Source of the DNA: Allomuricauda sp.
GTDB taxonomy: Bacteria; Bacteroidota; Bacteroidia; Flavobacteriales; Flavobacteriaceae
Direction: 5' to 3'
DNA length: 64,000 bases
Assembly (NCBI GenBank): GCA_017795045.1
Contig: CP051244.1
Coordinates: 2,876,668 to 2,940,667 of the forward strand
Positions 18,303 to 30,180 of the stretch are shown one piece after another; positions within the stretch are counted from its first letter, which is position 1, and each line of letters begins with the position of its first letter. Position numbers and translations under genes: made by a program. The notes under the pieces are model-generated. The model had not been told where the DNA came from. It saw only the letters and a list, made by a program, of their open reading frames with translations, and made no database searches.

Positions 18303-19751
18303 ATGAGCGACATCAAATCCTACGAAAAAGAGCTTGCCTTCCAAGCAGACAGAAGAAAGGCGACCACGGAATTCATAAAGATCATCAGTGACCTGTGGTA
18401 TGACAAGGCCATTGAGGTGGTACTCTTCAAAAATCAAATTATTGATAAGAACGTGAGCGACATCATCAACCTGCACGAATATGCCGGGGAGTTTGTCCAA
18501 AAGCCCATTTCCATTTTTGATTCGGTCGAAATTTTACGTGCCATTAACGACATCAGTCTTCCACCAGCCAAATTGGATATTGGCAAACTTACCTACGAGT
18601 ACCATTCCGACGACAACACCCATCTCAACGTAAAGGCATTTGTTCTGGACAAGCTCAAGGATGCCCAATTTTCCAAAGAAATCAAACCAAAGGACGTGGT
18701 GCTGTACGGGTTTGGAAGAATAGGCAGATTGGTGGCGCGGGAACTTATGGCCAAAACCGGAAGAGGAAGTCAATTGCGGCTCAGGGCCGTTGTGGTCCGT
18801 GACCAATTAACGGAAGAAGTCCTGGAAAAAAGGGCTGCCCTGCTTCGCACCGATTCGGTCCATGGGCAATTTATGGGTACGGTGGACGTGGATGTCAAAA
18901 ACCAAGCCCTTATCATCAATGGCACCACAGTAAAGTTCATCAGTGCGGCAAGGCCGGAAGACATTGACTACACCAAATATGGCATCATCGGTGCCTTGAT
19001 CATAGACAATACCGGAGCTTTTAGGGACAAGGAGGCATTGTCCCGACATCTGGAGTCCAAAGGAGCCAGTCGGGTATTGCTCACTGCCCCCGGAAAAGAG
19101 GTGCCCAATATTGTCCATGGGGTAAACCATAAGGAGTTTGACCCGGACAAGATCAAAATTTACTCCGCCGCATCCTGCACCACCAATGCCATCACACCAA
19201 TTCTCAAGGTCATCGAGGATTCCTTAGGCATCAAAAAAGGGCATTTGGAAACCATTCATGCTTATACCAATGACCAAAATTTGGTGGACAACATGCACAA
19301 CAAATATCGCCGGGGACGTGCTGCCGCACTGAACATGGTCATTACGGAGACAGGTGCTGGGGCTGCCGTGGCCAAGGCATTGCCTTCCCTAAAGGGAAAA
19401 TTGACTTCCAATGCCATTCGGGTTCCGGTTCCCAATGGATCGCTGGTGGTACTGAACTTGGAAGTAAAGAACAAGACCACCGTGGAAGGCATCAACACCA
19501 TCCTAAAAAAATATGCATTGGAGGGGGATTTGGTGGAACAGATAAAATATTCCCTGAGCCATGAGTTGGTATCTTCGGATATCGTAGGAACCTCTGCGCC
19601 ATCCATTTATGACAGCAAGGCCACCTTGGTGTCTGGGGACGGAAAGAGCGTGGTGCTCTATATCTGGTATGATAACGAATACGGATATTCGCACCAAGTC
19701 ATTCGGTTGGCAAAATACATCGCCAAGGTTAGGCGTTATACGTATTATTAG
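18303..19751 (+). CDS. Glyceraldehyde-3-phosphate dehydrogenase with N-terminal extension
   Basis: A glycolysis/gluconeogenesis enzyme that oxidises glyceraldehyde-3-phosphate with phosphate and NAD(P). Residues from about 131 form a standard GAPDH: Rossmann GFGRIG (136-141), catalytic C292 in ASCTTNAITP, and C-terminal WYDNEYGYSHQV. The first roughly 130 residues are an extra helical region with no similarity I recognise, making 482 residues against the usual 335. Such long forms are known from Bacteroidota. Usually a second, standard-length GAPDH exists elsewhere in such genomes, so this one may be specialised, for example for gluconeogenesis; that is inference. Confidence 0.93.
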   Translation: MSDIKSYEKELAFQADRRKATTEFIKIISDLWYDKAIEVVLFKNQIIDKNVSDIINLHEYAGEFVQKPISIFDSVEILRAINDISLPPAKLDIGKLTYEYHSDDNTHLNVKAFVLDKLKDAQFSKEIKPKDVVLYGFGRIGRLVARELMAKTGRGSQLRLRAVVVRDQLTEEVLEKRAALLRTDSVHGQFMGTVDVDVKNQALIINGTTVKFISAARPEDIDYTKYGIIGALIIDNTGAFRDKEALSRHLESKGASRVLLTAPGKEVPNIVHGVNHKEFDPDKIKIYSAASCTTNAITPILKVIEDSLGIKKGHLETIHAYTNDQNLVDNMHNKYRRGRAAALNMVITETGAGAAVAKALPSLKGKLTSNAIRVPVPNGSLVVLNLEVKNKTTVEGINTILKKYALEGDLVEQIKYSLSHELVSSDIVGTSAPSIYDSKATLVSGDGKSVVLYIWYDNEYGYSHQVIRLAKYIAKVRRYTYY

Positions 19752-19868
19752 TGGTGTAATGCGAAAGCATTTCGGCCAGCGTCTAAAGGTTTTTCTTTTG
19801 ATTTCTGGTTTATTGATGTAATTTCGCCCTACCCTTAATCTAAATTTAATACGAGAATACTATTGACC

Positions 19869-20474
19869 ATGAAGCATTTAAGAGTTTTATTGCCCCTCGC
19901 CCTACTTGTGACTTTCTTTTCATCCCATGCCCAAGAAGACGATTCCACTTCCGAGGAAAACAATACCCTTGTTGGACAATTTGAGGAACTGGAACGTAAA
20001 TCGGGCAACTACCGGGCCAATGGGATAAGATACGAGGTCATTAAATTGTCCGATCTGTATGAAGTAAAGAACAATATCTTTGATTCCATCAATACGGCGA
20101 ACAAGAGCATCAAGGATCTCTCCGCAACCATTACCGGTAACGAGGCACAGATAGAGGACCTTAATACAAAACTGCAGGACACCACCAATAAGTTGAACAC
20201 GGTCACAGAGGAAAAGGACAGTATATCCTTTTTTGGCGCTTTGATCAGTAAAGGGACCTATAATTTTATCTTGTGGGCCATCATTTTTGCCCTTTTGCTG
20301 TTTTTGCTCTTCTTTATCTACCGATTCAGAAACAGTAACTTCCTGACGCATCAGGCCAAATCTGCCCTTGCCGATCTGGAAAAAGAATATGAGGACCACA
20401 GAAGACGCGCCCTGGAACGGGAGCAGAAAATAAGCCGTCAATTACAGGACGAATTGAACAAGCAGAAAAAATAA
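19869..20474 (+). CDS. Signal-peptide, coiled-coil, single-TM protein of unknown function
   Basis: About 201 residues. A cleavable signal peptide ends near SHAQ (about 20-24). A charged coiled-coil segment follows (roughly 60-120, heptad-like KSIKDLSATITGNEAQIEDL), then a transmembrane helix (about 132-153) and a basic cytoplasmic coil rich in Glu/Arg/Lys. This topology suggests an inner-membrane protein with both periplasmic and cytoplasmic coils. No family is recognised. It is upstream of GNAT and trmD, but its function should not be borrowed from trmD. A hairpin follows the stop. Confidence 0.8.
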   Translation: MKHLRVLLPLALLVTFFSSHAQEDDSTSEENNTLVGQFEELERKSGNYRANGIRYEVIKLSDLYEVKNNIFDSINTANKSIKDLSATITGNEAQIEDLNTKLQDTTNKLNTVTEEKDSISFFGALISKGTYNFILWAIIFALLLFLLFFIYRFRNSNFLTHQAKSALADLEKEYEDHRRRALEREQKISRQLQDELNKQKK

Positions 20475-20478
20475 AGAA

Positions 20479-20503
20479 AAGGCTTCCTGAAGGAAGCCTT
20501 TCA
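20479..20503 (+). terminator. Hairpin after the coiled-coil gene
   Basis: AAGGCTTCCT / AGGAAGCCTT 10-bp perfect stem with a tiny GA centre. The T tail is short, so it may be a partial terminator. Confidence 0.7.
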
Positions 20504-20533
20504 CCTATCCAATAAAAGCCGAGAACCAACCCA

Positions 20534-20977
20534 ATGACCGTAAAAAAGGCAACCCAATCCGATTTGGAGCATATCGTCCCCCTTTTTGATGCCTATAGGG
20601 TCTTTTACGGACAATCCTCGGACCTTGAAGCAGCCCGTTCTTTTTTAAAAGAACGATTTATTAATAAAGACAATGTTGTTTTTTTGGCTTTTGAGGATGA
20701 AAGGCCCATAGGGTTCACACAACTCTACAAAACCTTCTCATCGGTTTCCATGCAACCCCTCTATATCCTGAACGATCTTTTTGTGCTGCCCAAACATCGA
20801 AAAAATGGTGCTGGAGAGGCCTTGTTGGAACAAGCAAAAGTGCACTGCCAAGAGGTGGGCTTTAAAGGTTTGGCTTTGGAGACCGCTGCGGACAATCCGG
20901 CCCAAAAACTATACGAACGCTTAGATTGGCAAAAGGATACCGCATTCTTTCATTACTTTTGGAAGAATCCCAAATAG
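20534..20977 (+). CDS. GNAT-family N-acetyltransferase
   Basis: A 147-residue GNAT protein. The core strand [22 protein letters not shown] includes the acetyl-CoA loop HRKNGAG, and a C-terminal [19 protein letters not shown] follows. This pattern resembles small amine or amino-acid acetyltransferases. It lies 35 bases before trmD in the same direction and could share its transcript. The substrate is unknown. Confidence 0.9.
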   Translation: MTVKKATQSDLEHIVPLFDAYRVFYGQSSDLEAARSFLKERFINKDNVVFLAFEDERPIGFTQLYKTFSSVSMQPLYILNDLFVLPKHRKNGAGEALLEQAKVHCQEVGFKGLALETAADNPAQKLYERLDWQKDTAFFHYFWKNPK

Positions 20978-21012
20978 CACAACTACCAAACACTATTATT
21001 TGTTATACATCC

Positions 21013-21687
21013 ATGAGAATTGACATCATCACCGTACTGCCCGAACTCCTTGAAAGTCCTTTTGAGGCCTCCATATTAAAAAGGGCCCAAGAAAAAGGTC
21101 TTGTGGAGGTACATTTACACAATTTGCGGGAGTACACCACCGGCAATTACCGCCAGGTGGACGACTATCAATTTGGTGGAGGTGCCGGAATGGTTTTGAT
21201 GATTGAACCCATAGATAAATGCATCACCCAACTTAAAGGTGAGAGGGAATACGATGAAATCATTTACATGACCCCCGACGGCCACACCTTGAACCAACGT
21301 ATGGCCAATGAAATCTCCCTTAAGAAAAACCTGATCATCCTATGCGGGCATTACAAAGGAGTAGATCAACGGGTAAGGGATATGTTCGTGACCCGGGAAA
21401 TCTCCGTGGGCGATTATGTATTGTCCGGAGGGGAACTGGGCGCCGCCATTTTATGTGATGCCGTAATACGATTGCTGCCCGGGGTCCTGAACGATGAGAC
21501 CTCGGCCCTAACCGATACGTTCCAGGACAATCTACTGGCCCCTCCTGTATATACGAGACCTGCCGAATACAAAGGAAGGAAGGTTCCTGAAATCCTGCTG
21601 AGTGGGGATTTTCCAAAAATTGAAAAGTGGCGGGAAGAACAAGCTTTTGAACGTACAACGAAACGAAGACCCGATCTATTAAAATAA
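21013..21687 (+). CDS. trmD: tRNA (guanine-37-N1)-methyltransferase
   Basis: It methylates G37 next to the anticodon, guarding against frameshifts. The 224-residue SPOUT protein starts [15 protein letters not shown]. It has the FGGGAGMV loop, [10 protein letters not shown], and the trefoil-knot SAM site ([11 protein letters not shown], then [13 protein letters not shown]). The in-frame upstream extension overlaps the GNAT gene and is rejected. It is followed after six bases by a small membrane gene and then rplS, the usual trmD-rplS association. Confidence 0.97.
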   Translation: MRIDIITVLPELLESPFEASILKRAQEKGLVEVHLHNLREYTTGNYRQVDDYQFGGGAGMVLMIEPIDKCITQLKGEREYDEIIYMTPDGHTLNQRMANEISLKKNLIILCGHYKGVDQRVRDMFVTREISVGDYVLSGGELGAAILCDAVIRLLPGVLNDETSALTDTFQDNLLAPPVYTRPAEYKGRKVPEILLSGDFPKIEKWREEQAFERTTKRRPDLLK

Positions 21688-21693
21688 ACTCAT

Positions 21694-22029
21694 ATGGACA
21701 ACACCGACTCCATCTACTTTGCCGCAAGTGGTCTACTGCATGGTATCATACAATTGGTTGTGATAGTGGCCTGCATCATTTTAGTGGCCAAACAAAAGAG
21801 CAGTGCAACCATTTTAATGTTGGTTGGACAAATTCTGGCCCTACTGTTTTCCATGGGCAGATACGCATGGAACTTTGTTGCCGCCCGGGACGGAGTGGAT
21901 TCCCTGTTAATGGCCAATAAGATCATGGCGCTTTTAGGCCCTCTCCCCTATGCCATTTTTGCCATTGGATTGGTTTTGTATGCCACAAATCAGGTAAAAA
22001 AGAAGCATCTGGAACAAGAAAGCGCTTAA
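21694..22029 (+). CDS. Small multi-pass membrane protein between trmD and rplS
   Basis: A 111-residue protein with three hydrophobic helices (about 12-32, 40-60, 78-98) and a charged C-terminus (VKKKHLEQESA). No named family is recognised. It sits six bases after trmD and 113 before rplS, which has its own promoter, so it likely belongs to the trmD transcript. Confidence 0.75.
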   Translation: MDNTDSIYFAASGLLHGIIQLVVIVACIILVAKQKSSATILMLVGQILALLFSMGRYAWNFVAARDGVDSLLMANKIMALLGPLPYAIFAIGLVLYATNQVKKKHLEQESA

Positions 22030-22044
22030 AGTTCAAAAAACAGC

Positions 22045-22074
22045 TTGCCAATTCTAAATATTGCATTACTTTTG
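22045..22074 (+). promoter_or_regulatory. rplS promoter, TTG-N19-TACTTTTG
   Basis: Both Bacteroidota elements are present: -33 TTG (22045-22047) and -7 TACTTTTG (22067-22074) with 19 bases between. It lies 69 bases before the ATG. Confidence 0.7.
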
Positions 22075-22142
22075 CAATCTCAAAATCAACCTCTGACGAA
22101 GTACGTGAAAGTTGGTCTTGCTAAACACTTAAAAAAAACATC

Positions 22143-22493
22143 ATGGAATCCCTAGTAAAATTTGTTGAAGACGAATTTGTTCCAAAAAAAGATTTTCCAA
22201 AATTCTCTTCCGGAGATACCATCACGGTATACTACGAAATCAAGGAAGGTGAAAAAACACGTACCCAGTTCTTTAAAGGAGTTGTGATCCAGAGAAGGGG
22301 AAGCGGTGCCACAGAAACCTTTACCATCAGGAAAATGTCCGGTACTGTAGGTGTGGAAAGAATTTTCCCCATCAACATGCCAGCACTTCAACGTGTTGAA
22401 GTAAACAAAAGAGGTAAAGTGCGTAGGTCAAGAATCTTCTATTTTAGAGGACTTACCGGTAAAAAAGCCCGTATCAAAGAGATTAGGGGATAA
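22143..22493 (+). CDS. rplS: 50S ribosomal protein L19
   Basis: A component of the large subunit at the 30S/50S interface. The 116-residue protein has the L19 core FSSGDTITVYYEIKEG, FKGVVIQRRGSG, VGVERIFPINMP and the basic tail RRSRIFYFRGLTGKKARIKE. Length and start are normal. It has its own promoter and a strong terminator. Confidence 0.98.
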   Translation: MESLVKFVEDEFVPKKDFPKFSSGDTITVYYEIKEGEKTRTQFFKGVVIQRRGSGATETFTIRKMSGTVGVERIFPINMPALQRVEVNKRGKVRRSRIFYFRGLTGKKARIKEIRG

Positions 22494-22512
22494 CAAAACC
22501 CCGACACCAAAT

Positions 22513-22541
22513 AAAAAGCACCTTTTCAAGGTGCTTTTTTT
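22513..22541 (+). terminator. rplS terminator
   Basis: AGCACCTT / AAGGTGCT stem with a short TTC loop followed by seven T. Confidence 0.93.
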
Positions 22542-22983
22542 ATGAACAATTGTTAATAACATCGGTTCATATATTGTTGATTTTTAATTGGTTACAAAAT
22601 TTGGATATCTGAGACTTAATCCTATCTTAGCAGAAGAAATAATGAAAATGATACCATCAAATTCTTATTTCGGTTTTAAAGTTGACGTTCTTTAAAAGCT
22701 GATGTTTCCCTTTAAAATTGGTAACACTACTGATCACAAAAGGAATTTCAAGTCAAGGTAAGGCTCAGGCTGCTTGGGGAGAAATAATAAATTTTATGTG
22801 CGGGTGGAAGAGCAATTTTCCATCTTGATAAGATTTAGGAAACAACCGGTACCACTTTGCAAGACGTTGTTTAGTTGAAGAATTAAGGACAGAAAGCAAG
22901 GTAAACGTTAAAAGGGCAACAGATGCAGTCCTCGGATTTGCAGTTTTGTAGCAACACAAAACAAGTCTTTTAGTCCTTTTCAG
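22542..22983 (+). ncRNA. Unexplained 440-base gap, candidate small RNA region
   Basis: There is no credible complete gene, yet the stretch ends in a strong terminator with nothing coding before it. It does not show the signatures I know for tmRNA, RNase P RNA, 6S or SRP RNA. A 40-codon open frame at 22832-22951 (ending in an Arg/Glu-rich segment, then VLGFAVL) follows an in-frame stop and could be a gene remnant. Either a small RNA gene or a decayed gene fits; confidence is low. Confidence 0.3.
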
Positions 22984-23026
22984 AAAGCCATATCAATGTT
23001 CATACATCGATATGGCTTTTGTTTTT
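22984..23026 (+). terminator. Strong orphan terminator
   Basis: An 11-bp perfect stem AAAGCCATATC / GATATGGCTTT, extended by inner ATGT / ACAT pairs around a TCAT loop, then a T-rich tail (TGTTTTTT). No plus-strand gene ends within 490 bases upstream. Confidence 0.88.
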
Positions 23027-23083
23027 TCACATTCCCTCTCATTTTTGTGCCCATTTCCTTTATTCCGCACCATTCATAAGTCG

Positions 23084-23091
23084 TATATTTG
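23084..23091 (+). promoter_or_regulatory. -7 element TATATTTG before icd
   Basis: An exact TAnnTTTG 24 bases before the ATG. No clear -33 TTG. Confidence 0.55.
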
Positions 23092-23115
23092 CACCGCTCA
23101 AACAAATACATTTAA

Positions 23116-25338
<2,223 letters not shown>

Positions 25339-25360
25339 CAACGTATTTGAATTCATCTTT

Positions 25361-25405
25361 GAAAGGGTGTAGTGCTGATTTAAATCTGGCACTGCACCCT
25401 TTTTG
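25361..25405 (+). terminator. icd terminator
   Basis: An 11-bp stem GGGTGTAGTGC / GCACTGCACCC with one wobble pair and a 13-base loop; CCCTTTTT follows. Confidence 0.88.
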
Positions 25406-25488
25406 ATTCATTTTGTTTTTCAGAAGGTTACTTGCTGTTTTTACTTTTCTATTCTCCATAAATGTGTATTTTTAGTCAAACCCATGGA

Positions 25489-27897
25489 ATGTCCAAACGG
25501 AACCTCATTTTAATTTTTGCCCTGTTAGTGCAAATTGGTTTTGTACAGGCGCAACAAAAATTCACATTGAGCGGTACCGTTTCGGAAGCCAACAGCAATG
25601 AAACCCTGATAGGAGTCACCATTGCCGTCCCGGCCCTTAAAACAGGGGTCACTACCAATGAATATGGTTTTTACTCCCTTACCCTTCCCCAAGGGGAATA
25701 TGAAATTATACTAAGCTACCTAGGCTTCCAGGACATTCAGGAAACCATTCGCCTTGATAGGAACATCAAGAAAGATTTCAGCCTTCTGGAAACTGCGGAA
25801 GAATTGGAAGAAGTTGTGGTCACCGACGATGCAGAACGATTGGACATTCGAAAACCCCAAATGAGTGTGACCACCTTGGCTGCCAAAACCATCAAAAAAA
25901 TTCCGGTGGTCTTGGGAGAGGCCGATGTGGTGAAATCACTCCTGCTACTGCCCGGGGTGACCAACGCCGGTGAAGCCTCCTCTGGTTTTAACGTTAGAGG
26001 TGGTGCTGCCGACCAAAATCTTATTCTTTTGGATGAGGCCACGGTGTTCAATTCCTCCCATTTGTTCGGTTTCTTTTCGGTCTTCAATCCAGATGCCATC
26101 AAAGATGTAAAACTCTTCAAAGGAGGTATTCCCGCCCGGTATGGTGGAAGAGTGTCCTCTGTACTGGAGATTTTTCAAAAAGAAGGGAACAGCAAGGATT
26201 TCAAAGTCAACGGAGGCATAGGTGCCGTGGCCAGTAGATTGCTGCTTGAAGGGCCCATCACAAAAGACCGTACTGCCTTTTTAGTGGGCGGAAGGGCTTC
26301 CTATGCGCATCTTTTCCTTCCCCTGTTCGATGTGGACAACAAAGCCTATTTCTACGACCTGAACACGAAAATCAACCACAAGATCAATGACCGGAACAGT
26401 ATTTTTCTATCCGGGTACTTTGGAAGGGACCTTTTTAGTCTTAGCGAAAACTTTGTGAACACCTATGGCAATGCTGTGGGGAATTTTAGATGGAACCATT
26501 TGTTTTCGGACAAACTGTTTTCCAACCTATCACTTATCTATTCCGATTATTTCTACGGCTTGGAGCTTGATTTTGTGGGATTTGAATGGGATTCCGGCAT
26601 TCAAAACTTTAACCTCAAATACGACCTGAAACATTACGTTGACGATAAACTCCAACTCAATTATGGCATGCACAATACCTATTACGTGTTCAATCCGGGA
26701 AGAATACGTCCCAATAGCCCTGATTCTGGTATTGTTGAGGAGCAACTAACAAAAAAGTACGCCAATGAGAATGCCATTTATTTGGATGTTGAACACAAGA
26801 TATCGGACAACCTCAGTATGAACTACGGACTAAGGGCCAGTCAGTTCAACAGATTGGGGCAAGATGAGTTCTATGTGTATGAAAATGACAACCCCGTGTT
26901 GTTCGATCCATTCACCTTGATCTATCGGGAAGCTGAGCCCATAGACACCATCAACCCCGGAAGAGGCGGAACCCTTAAAAAGTTCTTCAATCTGGAACCC
27001 CGTGTGTCGGCGTCCTACAATTTCAATGGAAAAAGCTCCGTAAAGGCCAGTTATACCCGATTGGCACAGTATTTACACTTATTGTCCAACACCAGTTCCC
27101 CTACCCCTTTGGACGTCTGGACCCCCAGCGGCCCGTTTGTAGAACCCCAATTGCTGGATCAATATGCCGTTGGGTATTTTAGGGATATTCAAGAGGGTAC
27201 TTTTTCTTTTGAAACAGAGGCATTTTACAAAGAAATACAAAATAGAATCGACTATATCGATGGGGCCAACCTCATTGCCAATAAGGCTATTGAGCGCATC
27301 ATCTTGAACGGTGAGGCCCGTGCTTACGGTCTTGAGTTCCTTATCCGCAAGAATGAAGGACGACTTACCGGTTGGTTGGCCTACACTTGGTCCAAATCAG
27401 AACAACGGACACCGCCTAGAGATCTCACGGCTTTTGGAATAGACACGGGGCGCTCCGACCTGGAAACGGGCATTAATCTGGGACAATGGTATAGCACTCC
27501 CTATGACAAAAGACACGACCTTGCGCTCTATGGCAGCTACGAGTTGAGCAAAGCTTGGAGTTTTAATGCCAACTTCATATTCCAGACCGGACAGCCCACC
27601 AATTACCCTATAGGACAATTTGAATTTGAGGGCTTGGCAGTTCCCTATTATGGCCTGCGAAACAAAGAACGGTTACCGGACTATCACAGAATGGATGTAT
27701 CAGCCATCTTGACCCCAAAACGGAATGACCGGAAAAAAGTACAATCCGAATGGGTATTCAGCATCTACAACGTGTACAACCGGAAAAATGCAGCCTCCAT
27801 CAACTTTAGGGAGAATGAGGACACTGGAAGAAATGAGGCTGTACGCACGGCAATTTTTGGGATTATCCCGTCCATAACCTATAACTTTAAATTCTAG
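25489..27897 (+). CDS. TonB-dependent outer-membrane receptor with CarboxypepD_reg-like domain
   Basis: An outer-membrane active transporter of 802 residues. The signal peptide ends near VQAQ (about 22). A carboxypeptidase-regulatory-like domain follows (about 24-110: LSGTVSEANSNETLIGVTI). The plug (about 125-240) has GEADVVKSLLLLPGV and GFNVRGGAADQNLILLDE, and the rest is beta-barrel ending in an aromatic (TYNFKF). The start is the Met that begins the signal peptide. It is directly followed by a DUF4249 lipoprotein, a pairing frequent in Flavobacteriia. The substrate is unknown. Confidence 0.93.
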   Translation: MSKRNLILIFALLVQIGFVQAQQKFTLSGTVSEANSNETLIGVTIAVPALKTGVTTNEYGFYSLTLPQGEYEIILSYLGFQDIQETIRLDRNIKKDFSLLETAEELEEVVVTDDAERLDIRKPQMSVTTLAAKTIKKIPVVLGEADVVKSLLLLPGVTNAGEASSGFNVRGGAADQNLILLDEATVFNSSHLFGFFSVFNPDAIKDVKLFKGGIPARYGGRVSSVLEIFQKEGNSKDFKVNGGIGAVASRLLLEGPITKDRTAFLVGGRASYAHLFLPLFDVDNKAYFYDLNTKINHKINDRNSIFLSGYFGRDLFSLSENFVNTYGNAVGNFRWNHLFSDKLFSNLSLIYSDYFYGLELDFVGFEWDSGIQNFNLKYDLKHYVDDKLQLNYGMHNTYYVFNPGRIRPNSPDSGIVEEQLTKKYANENAIYLDVEHKISDNLSMNYGLRASQFNRLGQDEFYVYENDNPVLFDPFTLIYREAEPIDTINPGRGGTLKKFFNLEPRVSASYNFNGKSSVKASYTRLAQYLHLLSNTSSPTPLDVWTPSGPFVEPQLLDQYAVGYFRDIQEGTFSFETEAFYKEIQNRIDYIDGANLIANKAIERIILNGEARAYGLEFLIRKNEGRLTGWLAYTWSKSEQRTPPRDLTAFGIDTGRSDLETGINLGQWYSTPYDKRHDLALYGSYELSKAWSFNANFIFQTGQPTNYPIGQFEFEGLAVPYYGLRNKERLPDYHRMDVSAILTPKRNDRKKVQSEWVFSIYNVYNRKNAASINFRENEDTGRNEAVRTAIFGIIPSITYNFKF

Positions 27898-27901
27898 TGT
27901 T

Positions 27902-28795
27902 ATGAAAAAAGAAATCTTCTACATATTGATTTTGCTGGCACTGGTTTCCTGTGAGGATGTGGTTGACGTAGATCTGCCCGAAACCGAGCCCAGGCTTATT
28001 GTAAACGGCCTGATACGAGTGGACAAAAGTCAGGAGTTTGTTGATGTGCGCATAGAAATGCGCGAAACCACCAACTTTTTTGAGGAGAACACCATAACCC
28101 AAGTGGAAAGTGCGGTCATTGGCTACGGTGTGCCCAACCAATTTGGGGAACTCACCCAATTGGCCTTTTCCTCTTTGACCGAAGAGGCACCAAATACAGG
28201 TGTTTATGTGCCGGACCCCAACTTCTCATCGGACCAACGCATACGCACCTCGGAAGTGGAACTGGGGGTGGTATTTATTTTACAAATACAACACAAGGAC
28301 AAAAGCTACTATGCCAGAACGGAGTATGCCCCTACGGTCCCCATAGACAATTTGGAACAGGGGGAAAACACACTTTTTAATGAAGAAGACACTGAAATCA
28401 TCGTAACATTCACCGATAATCCCGACCATACCAATTTTTACATTTTTGATTTTGACTTTGGTAATTTTCAAGCATTGGATGACCGATTTATTATGGGACA
28501 ACAATTTGATTTCTCCTATTTCTATGATGAAAACCTAAACCCGGGACAAACTATTACCGTAAGTATCTTGGGGGCTGATCGAGATTTTTATAACTACATG
28601 GATCTCTTGGTGGAGCAAACACAGGCCGATGGCGGGGTGTTCCAAACCCCCGTGGCCACGGTCCGGGGTAACGTATTTGACGTTACCGGACTGGACAATA
28701 TCGACATTTTTGACAATGTGGAGCGCCCAGATGAGTACGCCCTGGGTTACTTTGCCGTTGTACAGGAGTTTTCACGATCCCTTGTTATAGAATGA
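27902..28795 (+). CDS. DUF4249 lipoprotein paired with the TonB receptor
   Basis: A 297-residue lipoprotein with signal MKKEIFYILILLALVSC (lipid cysteine C17). The family pattern VDVDLPETEPRLIVNGLI follows, and the C-terminus ends in GYFAVVQEFSRS as is usual for DUF4249. These proteins sit beside TonB receptors and are thought to be accessory surface components, but no biochemical role is established. It begins four bases after the receptor stop, so one transcript is nearly certain. Confidence 0.9.
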   Translation: MKKEIFYILILLALVSCEDVVDVDLPETEPRLIVNGLIRVDKSQEFVDVRIEMRETTNFFEENTITQVESAVIGYGVPNQFGELTQLAFSSLTEEAPNTGVYVPDPNFSSDQRIRTSEVELGVVFILQIQHKDKSYYARTEYAPTVPIDNLEQGENTLFNEEDTEIIVTFTDNPDHTNFYIFDFDFGNFQALDDRFIMGQQFDFSYFYDENLNPGQTITVSILGADRDFYNYMDLLVEQTQADGGVFQTPVATVRGNVFDVTGLDNIDIFDNVERPDEYALGYFAVVQEFSRSLVIE

Positions 28796-28804
28796 TAGCA
28801 TTTC

Positions 28805-30130
28805 TCACTGCAAAAAGTACAACAATAGCACCATCAAAATACCCACTACACCCTGAAATAGGGTCCCCAAAGTATGCCCCCGCAAGGCAGTTTTAACGGT
28901 AATGTTGGAAAATTGGGAAACCACCCAAAAATAACTGTCATTGATATGGGAAACGGTCATGGCTCCTGCCCCAACAGCCAGTACGGCCAACGATTTATCC
29001 ATGGCGGAAACCAATCCAAAACTTTCCAGCAAGGGTGCAATAATCGCCGAAGTGGTAATGATGGCCACTGTGGACGACCCTTGGGCCGTTTTCAACACCG
29101 CAGCAATCACAAAAGCAATCAACAGGCCTCCTATTCCCGAGCTGGATTCCAAATTGATTAGGGACGCAATATCCATAGTGCGCAGAATGGCTCCAAAAGC
29201 CCCTCCGGCCCCGGTAATCAATACAATGACCCCAGCTTGTTTGAAGGCTTCCGGGACCCAGCCCTCCTTCTCTTTGGTAGGCACTTTACGCCCGAGGGAC
29301 AGCGCCAAAAATACTCCCACCAACAAGGCCATGATGGGATTTCCCAAAAAGTCGAGGAGATGAAAGACCGCTCCTTCCCCCAAGGGATGAGTAGGATAGT
29401 TGACAATGGATTTCATGGCAATTAGGAGTATGGGCACCAAGAGTGGCATAAATGCCTGAATAGGTTTTATGGAGGTCTGGAATTCCTCTTTTTCCGAAAC
29501 GTCATCACTATTTTTTTCCTCCTTCAAGGATTTGCCGATAATTCTGGCCCAAAAGTAACCGGTAAGTGAAACGGGAATGGACACCGCAAGCCCCAAGAGC
29601 AGCACCAGGCCCAAATCGGCCTCCAATAAAGCTGCCGCCGCCAAAGGTCCCGGGGTTGGGGGTACAAAAACATGGGCCGCATACAATCCCGTGGCCAAGG
29701 ATATGGCAAATACCATCACCGGAATCCCTGTCCTTCTGCTGATGGCCTTGTTGAGTGAGGAAAGGATGATAAAGCCCGAATCGCAAAATACGGGTATAGA
29801 AATCACATACCCGGCCAGATTGATGGCCAAGGGCGAACGCTTAAGGCCGATTATCTTCAAAATACTGTTGGCAAGAACCTGGGTGCTTCCGGTTTTTTCC
29901 AGATAAATGCCAATGACTGTCCCAAATGCTATCACCAGTCCAATCCCCGAAAGGGTCTTGCCAAACCCTTCTCCTATGGTTTTCATAATATCCGTAGGGG
30001 AAAGTCCCAAAAGAAACCCCGAGGCCACCGCCGCTATGGTCAGGGAAAAAATGGGGTGCATCTTAAATTTCACCGTTGCTACAATGATAAAGAGCACAAC
30101 CAAGGCCAAAACCAATAGTTCCATGTTCAA
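28805..30130 (-). CDS. GntP-family gluconate/organic acid permease
   Basis: A 441-residue inner-membrane symporter with about 12 hydrophobic helices. GntP signatures seen are GEGFGKTLSGIGLVIAFG, the conserved PVFCDSGFIILSS and TPGPLAAA. Members take up gluconate, glycerate or related acids with protons. No sugar-acid kinase or regulator is adjacent, so the substrate is open. It converges on the DUF4249 gene, with only nine bases between stops. ATG 30124 two codons in is an alternative start. Confidence 0.92.
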   Translation of the reverse strand: MNMELLVLALVVLFIIVATVKFKMHPIFSLTIAAVASGFLLGLSPTDIMKTIGEGFGKTLSGIGLVIAFGTVIGIYLEKTGSTQVLANSILKIIGLKRSPLAINLAGYVISIPVFCDSGFIILSSLNKAISRRTGIPVMVFAISLATGLYAAHVFVPPTPGPLAAAALLEADLGLVLLLGLAVSIPVSLTGYFWARIIGKSLKEEKNSDDVSEKEEFQTSIKPIQAFMPLLVPILLIAMKSIVNYPTHPLGEGAVFHLLDFLGNPIMALLVGVFLALSLGRKVPTKEKEGWVPEAFKQAGVIVLITGAGGAFGAILRTMDIASLINLESSSGIGGLLIAFVIAAVLKTAQGSSTVAIITTSAIIAPLLESFGLVSAMDKSLAVLAVGAGAMTVSHINDSYFWVVSQFSNITVKTALRGHTLGTLFQGVVGILMVLLLYFLQ

Positions 30131-30180
30131 TTTTTATGCGATATCCATTAAATATAAGCTAATATTCCTACTTTGGTCCC

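Noticed and set aside
22765..22959. Minus-strand 64-residue open frame in the rplS-icd gap
   Set aside because: No family pattern, no promoter, and poor context; the plus-strand small RNA or remnant explanation fits the terminator better.
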